From: Cephalothrix spiralis
Lineage: Eukaryota; Nemertea; Palaeonemertea; Archinemertea; Cephalotrichidae
NCBI GenBank assembly: GCA_032353305.1
Contig: JAUCNG010388257.1
Span: 1-10,933, forward strand
Length of the DNA stretch: 10,933 bases
Reading direction: 5' to 3'
In this document: piece by piece, positions 9,401 to 10,933 of the stretch
Position numbering within the stretch: the stretch's first letter is position 1
How the letters are laid out: every line of letters starts with the position of its first letter
Position numbers and translations under genes: made by a program
Notes under the pieces: generated by a model
What the model was told of the DNA's origin: nothing
The model's input: the letters and a program-made list of their open reading frames with translations, nothing else
Databases searched by the model: none

Positions 9401-9842
9401 TTGATCGTATTCACTATTTACGGCGTTACTTTTAAAATAAAATTTTCAAAATGAATAGGACAAAAAATTCATTAAAAAATATCTCCGTGAGAGGCTAGAT
9501 CCTGCAATCTTCGAATACACAGCTAAATGCTTTAAACGATTGCGCCTCAGAAGAGGACATCTACTGTCCTTGCATATATTCTGTGTCCGTGGTTTTTGTT
9601 AATTTACAAATTGTAGCCCAAGTAAAATTCTAATAGAAATAAATATTTACTTGATTTTTTGGTTTTGGCTTCGGGATAGATGGAGGAAGAGGTCCTAGTT
9701 TGTTGAGTTGTTCAAGCATTTTCTCCGCAGCACGTTTCTTCGAGATTTTCTTGCCATTTCCTTCGCCATCGGTATGGTACTCGCCAACACCGCATCTGGT
9801 GATGAATGTCCTCATATGAGGGGGTCCAGACTCATTAGTAAC
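310..9842 (-). CDS. stau: Staufen homologue, double-stranded-RNA-binding protein; partial, seven coding exons (both ends outside window)
   Basis: Join, in transcript order: 9842-9651, 9116-9072, 8381-8202, 7163-7011, 3540-3291, 2423-2284, 494-310, all on the minus strand. Every intron starts GT and ends AG, and the phases (0,0,0,0,1,0, then 2 at the left edge) keep one open frame of 381 codons plus 2 nt. The product follows metazoan Staufen collinearly: C-terminal half of dsRBD3, linker, dsRBD4 ([18 protein letters not shown], then [13 protein letters not shown]), a KVTF motif, the swapping motif ([20 protein letters not shown]) and dsRBD5 ([28 protein letters not shown]). Known for the family: cytoplasmic proteins that bind structured mRNAs, mostly through dsRBD3 and dsRBD4, for localisation, translation control and Staufen-mediated decay. 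The N-terminal exons and promoter lie right of the window; the final exon probably lies left of it. Whether it matches vertebrate STAU1 or STAU2 cannot be judged; a single invertebrate gene is expected. Confidence 0.93.
563..590. repeat. Dispersed repeat fragment, first copy (CATTTTTAAAA + GTAGGA)
   Basis: CATTTTTAAAAGGTAGGA at 563-580 matches 1763-1780 at 17 of 18 positions and is followed by a second AGTAGGA (583-589). It is probably a fragment of the family seen more fully at 1763-1884. Confidence 0.45.
682..692. repeat. GC-rich hairpin next to an A run (family member 1)
   Basis: CGCCA-C-TGGCG follows a run of A (AAAAAATA) and is followed by CACCGGAGC. It resembles the three units at 7881-8149 in layout: homopolymer, A/T, then a GCC/GGC inverted repeat. 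Confidence 0.4.
1256..1331. repeat. Two copies of a 28-bp palindrome 48 bp apart
   Basis: 1304-1331 is a perfect 28-bp palindrome with half-site TATTATGACAGAGA. 1256-1283 is the same sequence with one change (A for T in the right arm). The start-to-start distance is 48 bp. Copy and arm conservation suggest a recent duplication or a short transposable-element or satellite fragment. It lies within stau intron 495-2283. Confidence 0.85.
1413..1711. repeat. Dispersed GAGC...GCGAG repeat units
   Basis: Related segments occur at 1413 (GAGTTAGCGAGATTTTTT), 1473 (CCGAGCGTTAGCGAGACAAG, then GAAAATTTTGAAA) and 1679 (CCGAGTGAAGCGAGGCGAGG, then AAATTTTTGAAA). The last two share the order CCGAG, GCGAG, AGGAAA, TTTTGAAA, which argues for common descent. 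A weaker relative is near 6731 (GAGCTAAGCGTAGAGAGGC). Confidence 0.5.
1763..1884. repeat. AGTAGGA-rich degenerate tandem repeat
   Basis: AGTAGGA occurs five times in 106 bp (starts 1774, 1816, 1835, 1864, 1873), mixed with GTATGAGG variants (about 1794, 1845) and short A/T spacers. A related piece with AGTATGAGGA and AGTAGGA lies at about 1027-1056. It reads as a decayed simple or transposon-associated repeat, with no coding content. Confidence 0.6.
2284..2423 (-). CDS. stau: stau exon F: second half of the swapping motif and start of dsRBD5
   Basis: 140 nt, from a TTTGCGTTTTCAG acceptor to an AAG/GTAAAT donor at 2283. The first two bases complete the split glycine, then 46 codons follow (phase 0 exit). 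The product runs [54 protein letters not shown] completes the swapping motif. [18 protein letters not shown] matches helix alpha1 and strand beta1 of Staufen dsRBD5 (RPSEQLDYLSRVQGFQVEY in human STAU1, from memory). This exon is too short and too tightly framed to be found by open-frame length alone. Confidence 0.93.
2424..3290 (-). other. stau: stau intron between exons E and F
   Basis: 867 bp, a phase 1 intron splitting the glycine of the swapping motif. Apart from the NRF1-type palindrome at 3096, no feature can be supported. Confidence 0.85.
3096..3105. promoter_or_regulatory. NRF1/ewg-type palindromic site
   Basis: GCGCATGCGC, flanked by A on both sides, is the exact palindromic core bound by the NRF1 family in animals (Drosophila homologue: erect wing). 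It lies in the stau intron between exons E and F, in otherwise AT-rich sequence. Family knowledge places such sites near promoters, but no transcript start is evident here. Confidence 0.3.
3291..3540 (-). CDS. stau: stau exon E: linker with KVTF motif and first half of the Staufen-swapping motif
   Basis: 250 nt, from a TTAATTACAG acceptor (ends at 3541) to an AATG/GTATGT donor (3290). It enters in phase 0 and leaves after one base of a glycine codon (phase 1), which the next exon completes. It starts [24 protein letters not shown] is encoded at 3472-3483. A glycine/proline/methionine-rich stretch follows ([22 protein letters not shown]), then [17 protein letters not shown], the first helix of the swapping motif that packs on dsRBD5 in vertebrate Staufen dimers. 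Open frame past 3290 runs into intron and is not Staufen-like. The ATG at 3507 is internal. Confidence 0.92.
3981..4027. repeat. 25-bp tandem duplication
   Basis: ATTAAGCTGGTATCAAAACC starts at 3981 and ATTAAGTTGGTATCAAAACC at 4006. Each continues CCT, with one difference over 22 bp. It lies in the large stau intron, about 690 bp upstream of the Kelch ATG. Confidence 0.8.
4230..4262. repeat. 33-bp imperfect hairpin
   Basis: Arms AGCTCAC (4230-4236) and GTGAGCT (4256-4262) enclose inner arms TTGGTAC (4239-4245) and GTATCAA (4249-4255) with one G-T pair, a TTC loop and a 2-nt bulge at 4237-4238. The 14-bp stem is too short for a microRNA precursor. Its position upstream of the Kelch gene makes a regulatory role possible but unproven. 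Confidence 0.45.
4518..4524 (+). promoter_or_regulatory. Candidate TATA-like element of the Kelch gene
   Basis: TATATAA lies about 190 bp upstream of the Kelch ATG and overlaps a 12-bp palindrome, TAACCATGGTTA (4522-4533). Spacing allows a short 5' UTR. AT-rich DNA produces such matches by chance, so this is only a candidate. Confidence 0.2.
4714..6408 (+). CDS. Intronless BTB-BACK-Kelch (KLHL-type) protein, 564 aa, nested antisense in the stau intron
   Basis: Likely a substrate adaptor of a Cullin-3 ubiquitin ligase: in this family BTB dimerises and binds CUL3, BACK supports it, and the Kelch propeller binds substrate. BTB is about residues 18-125 ([43 protein letters not shown]). BACK is about 128-245 ([51 protein letters not shown]). 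Six Kelch blades start near residues 268, 317, 365, 417, 464 and 512. Gly-Gly doublets occur at 273-274, 322-323, 370-371, 422-423 and 469-470; the blade tryptophans are W296, W344, W394, W443 and W537. Blade 5 lacks its Trp, and blade 6 has GA for GG. Length is typical of KLHL proteins. ATG 4714 is the first Met after an in-frame TAA at 4699 and has A at -3. There are no frameshifts or internal stops, so it is probably functional. The KLHL subfamily and substrate are not recognisable; a retrocopy origin is inferred from the lack of introns. Confidence 0.92.
   Translation: MSLTVINREYGPWMTQEISQLRNDDILCDLKVIVKDKVFNCHSLILAMTSKYFKKEIFKNKENEKGGMQNIDISSLCTPRTFELVLDFLYTGNVTIDFECAETFLTESEAFDIEHFQTSMEETFSPEILNTENVASLMQISHKLNILNFTKQCIIYFCTHFKKIPARKSFLEVPYMVLQDILLQDEWLSDSEGNVACAVLSWAEHKPKMRAQQLKELLKLIRLDNIDMDLCLHLSHHKLLDMEIARRKDIGLNSFRSELMSGEQLSNQIVIVGGIVDMSMSVSKDVQALDLETKKWNSLPNLPEPLCCTSTAVIYNELYVVGGLNDFFKAVSSVYCYNPEIKRWSKKKNMRASRSDHGCVAIGTKIFAIGGLCTTERFCARKSFEYYDSINDTWRFLTELPEALYGIAVCASPNGKCIYCFGGRSSLDETDKIYIYNISTDKWSDGGVLRGKRSYAIAVCVGPRIFIFGGSVEGDTLNTVEEYNLSNQTSILKRTDMLTARRGFNAVPLRNMIYCFGAYHDDQTSTIDAYDKNTNKWHQIVKLKQNRCDYGGSILKLGRSSPVS
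6642..6647 (+). terminator. Candidate polyadenylation signal of the Kelch gene
   Basis: AATAAA lies 234 bp past the stop codon and is followed by T-rich and GT-containing sequence (TTTTTCAAATGTGGT), a plausible downstream element. It is the first canonical hexamer after the coding region. Confidence 0.4.
6880..6885 (+). terminator. Alternative downstream polyadenylation signal for the Kelch gene
   Basis: A second AATAAA, followed by GGGGGATAGG and a T-rich stretch, about 470 bp after the stop codon and still 120 bp before the next stau exon. It could serve a longer 3' UTR or be chance. Confidence 0.2.
7011..7163 (-). CDS. stau: stau exon D: C-terminal half of dsRBD4
   Basis: 153 nt, 51 codons, phase 0 at both ends. 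The acceptor is TTTTATCCAG ending at 7164; the donor is GAG/GTATGT at 7010. It completes dsRBD4 with [16 protein letters not shown], then [21 protein letters not shown] followed by the alanine-rich helix is the canonical RNA-binding region 3, so this domain should be RNA-binding competent. After the domain come the proline-rich [12 protein letters not shown] and KTGNGTE, the start of the linker towards the swapping motif. The next intron holds the antisense Kelch gene. Confidence 0.95.
7164..8201 (-). other. stau: stau intron between exons C and D
   Basis: 1038 bp. It holds overlapping open frames on both strands (7189-7491 plus, 7179-7529 minus) with no recognisable protein, and the GC-hairpin cluster near the exon C side. 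Confidence 0.88.
7872..8150. repeat. Cluster of three GC-rich hairpin units behind T runs
   Basis: Three units share the layout T-run, TA(A/C)CGCCG, GC-rich inverted repeat: ACCGCCGACGG at 7881-7891; CGCCGGCGCCGGCG, a perfect 14-bp palindrome at 7952-7965, followed by CACAGTGG; and CCGCC-GGT-GGCGG at 8137-8149. They stand out sharply from the AT-rich intron. Common descent from a mobile-element end is possible; independent simple-sequence origin cannot be excluded. Confidence 0.5.
8202..8381 (-). CDS. stau: stau exon C: linker and N-terminal half of dsRBD4
   Basis: 180 nt, 60 codons, phase 0 at both ends. The acceptor is a pyrimidine-rich tract ending TTGTTGTAG at 8382; the donor is CAG/GTAAGG at 8201. 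It begins with a lysine-rich stretch ([15 protein letters not shown]), continues with [20 protein letters not shown] (near-identical in animal Staufens) and [43 protein letters not shown] forms helix alpha1 of dsRBD4, and the rest forms strands beta1 and beta2. The intron cuts the domain after EFVIQ. This is the most strongly conserved Staufen segment in the window and fixes the family assignment. Confidence 0.96.
8382..9071 (-). other. stau: stau intron between exons B and C
   Basis: 690 bp. Apart from the CCCGCG/CGCGGG hairpin it shows no gene, repeat or structured element. Confidence 0.75.
8721..8743. repeat. Short hairpin CCCGCG / CGCGGG
   Basis: CCCGCG (8721-8726) and CGCGGG (8738-8743) flank an 11-nt AT-rich loop (TAATTAATAAG). 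It is a small isolated structure in the stau intron between exons B and C. Confidence 0.35.
9072..9116 (-). CDS. stau: stau exon B: 45-nt microexon in the dsRBD3-dsRBD4 linker
   Basis: Fifteen codons ([15 protein letters not shown]) lie between a TTTTCGCAG acceptor ending at 9117 and a perfect CCG/GTAAGT donor at 9071. Both ends are phase 0, so including or skipping it leaves the downstream frame unchanged. It falls in the low-conservation linker between dsRBD3 and dsRBD4. The call rests on splice-site quality and frame compatibility, not on protein similarity. It could be constitutive or an optional cassette exon. Confidence 0.7.
9117..9650 (-). other. stau: stau intron between exons A and B
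   Basis: 534 bp of AT-rich sequence. Nothing recognisable was seen in it. Confidence 0.75.
9651..9842 (-). CDS. stau: stau exon A: C-terminal half of dsRBD3
   Basis: 192 nt, 64 codons, phase 0 at both ends. The acceptor is ATTTATAG just right of 9842 and the donor is CAA/GTAAAT at 9650. It encodes [20 protein letters not shown], then the [21 protein letters not shown] segment of dsRBD3, ending in a proline/lysine linker ([12 protein letters not shown]). GPPHM followed by an aromatic strand is the usual beta1-beta2 start of dsRBD3, and KKISKK at the N-terminus of helix alpha2 is the RNA-phosphate-contacting motif. Helix alpha1 of this domain must be in an upstream exon outside the window. The ATG at 9815 is an internal methionine, not a start. 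Confidence 0.93.
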
Positions 9843-10582
9843 CTATAAATTGTCATAAATGATTAATCTGGTAAAGGGTGTTCTGGTTATATGATTTAGA
9901 TTAGGGTTGGCCGGGTTCAGACTCGACCCTGAACGCACTCGTCCCGGTCCCGATCATGGCAGGCTGGGCACAATTTCACCATTTCAAAATCCCCGACTTT
10001 TCGCTGACTCCAGGAAGCTTTTCGCGAGATACAATTATCATTCGCGACCAAAAAAATCTTTCCGTTACCTCATCATCAAATATATTTCCCCTTGATTTTC
10101 AGTAAAAACATTTCTCGGTCCCGAATTTCGAAACGAATCCCGGAAAATTATTCTAGATTCCTACATGAATGGAGACAAAACGATCTAAAAAGGATAATGC
10201 GCGGACACGGGCTAATATCAACTAACTTGGAAGAGAGCATTTTCGACGTCTTTCCCTTTATAAATGCTGTACATTAGATAATCACCGATCGTTTATTTTA
10301 GTATTTCTTTATGACAGTTTATGACTTGGACCGCGGACCGGACTCCGGTTTCGACCCGAAGTTTTGTGGGACACGTACCCTTCTGTGGGGGAAAATAACC
10401 AAGTGCATATAGTTCTACATGTGCATTAATCTCTCTCTTATGATCGCTGACGGCTACCAGATGTCGATTTAAAATAACACGGGTATAGATTTCATAGCTG
10501 TTTACATTTCACGATCTCTTTGCTCTATCGCTGATTGGCTTTATGCTACAAGAATCGTTAGCAGTCATTGTGGTGATCCAGA

Positions 10583-10592
10583 CCCCCCCCCC
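10583..10592 (+). repeat. Poly-C run (10 C)
   Basis: Ten consecutive C residues. Further C-rich pieces (CCCCCCTCCC near 10833, CCCCCTCCC near 10868) follow towards the right edge. Confidence 0.9.
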
Positions 10593-10915
10593 ACTAGATA
10601 GCTGGATGAATTATAGGAGTTTGCGGTCACAGAGCCTCGTGTGTCGACTGAGAATTATCATCGATAATGCACACGATATTTGGTTATATAGTGTTATAGT
10701 TGATATGAGAAGTGATACAAAGGACCCAAGATCCCACAGTCATCTAATACAATGTATTACTGAGAATGGAGCACCTGTAGAACTATAGACACTTGAAATT
10801 ACTTATTCATAAAGTATTTACATTTGAAATTACCCCCCTCCCAAAAAATACAATGTTTTTACCATTTCCCCCTCCCACTTGTACGCAGTTATGCACCGGT
10901 AAATGTTAATGCTGA

Positions 10916-10929
10916 CCCCCCCCCCCCCC
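10916..10929 (+). repeat. Poly-C run (14 C) at the window edge
   Basis: Fourteen consecutive C residues. Homopolymers of this length are prone to miscounting, so the exact length here is less reliable than the surrounding sequence. Confidence 0.9.
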
Positions 10930-10933
10930 TGTA

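Larger units (their letters stand above)
9843..10933 (-). other. stau: stau intron upstream of exon A (partial)
   Basis: At least 1091 bp from the acceptor of exon A to the edge. No exon with Staufen dsRBD2 or the dsRBD3 alpha1 helix was found. It contains a GC-rich segment with nested inverted repeats (9911-9947: CCGGG/CCCGG around GTTCAG/CTGAAC), ACCGGA-C-TCCGGT at 10337-10349, and the poly-C runs. Confidence 0.7.

Noticed and set aside
9907-10277. Two short plus-strand open frames right of exon A
   Set aside because: Rich in Arg/Pro or Ser without any known motif and located in the stau intron; no paralogue or domain recognisable.
1-10933. Prokaryotic-style operon, CRISPR array, phage or toxin-antitoxin system
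   Set aside because: Spliced animal genes span the window. There is no direct-repeat/spacer array, no dense co-oriented short genes and no Shine-Dalgarno-spaced coding series.

Overview
The window looks like nuclear DNA from an invertebrate animal. The coding DNA is split by GT-AG introns, the non-coding DNA is AT-rich, and short degenerate repeats are scattered through it. The repeat texture and protein divergence suggest a lophotrochozoan, perhaps a bivalve mollusc. That placement is an impression, not something the sequence proves.

Two protein-coding genes are supported. The first is a Staufen homologue (double-stranded-RNA-binding protein) on the minus strand, spanning nearly the whole window. 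Seven consecutive coding exons are visible, at 9651-9842, 9072-9116, 8202-8381, 7011-7163, 3291-3540, 2284-2423 and 310-494. Every junction is a GT-AG junction and the reading frame is kept throughout, giving 1145 nt (381 codons plus 2 nt). They encode the C-terminal half of dsRBD3, a linker, dsRBD4, a region with a PP1-docking-like KVTF motif, the Staufen-swapping motif and dsRBD5. The N-terminal exons lie beyond the right edge. The last, short C-terminal exon is probably beyond the left edge.

The second gene is an intronless BTB-BACK-Kelch protein of 564 residues on the plus strand (4714-6408). It lies wholly inside the 3470-bp Staufen intron at 3541-7010, antisense to its host. An in-frame stop lies just upstream of its ATG and AATAAA signals lie downstream. 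It is intact and looks like a KLHL-family Cullin-3 adaptor, possibly derived from a retrocopy.

The rest is intron. Notable contents are a duplicated 28-bp palindrome (1256-1331), AGTAGGA-rich and GAGC/GCGAG-rich degenerate repeats (about 560-1880), a short family of GC-rich hairpins next to A/T runs (682-692, 7881-7892, 7952-7965, 8137-8149), an NRF1-type palindrome (3096-3105), small tandem repeats and two poly-C runs near the right edge. No RNA gene, CRISPR array or intact transposase or reverse transcriptase was found. Linking the two genes functionally would be speculation: one acts in mRNA localisation and decay, the other probably in ubiquitin ligation.
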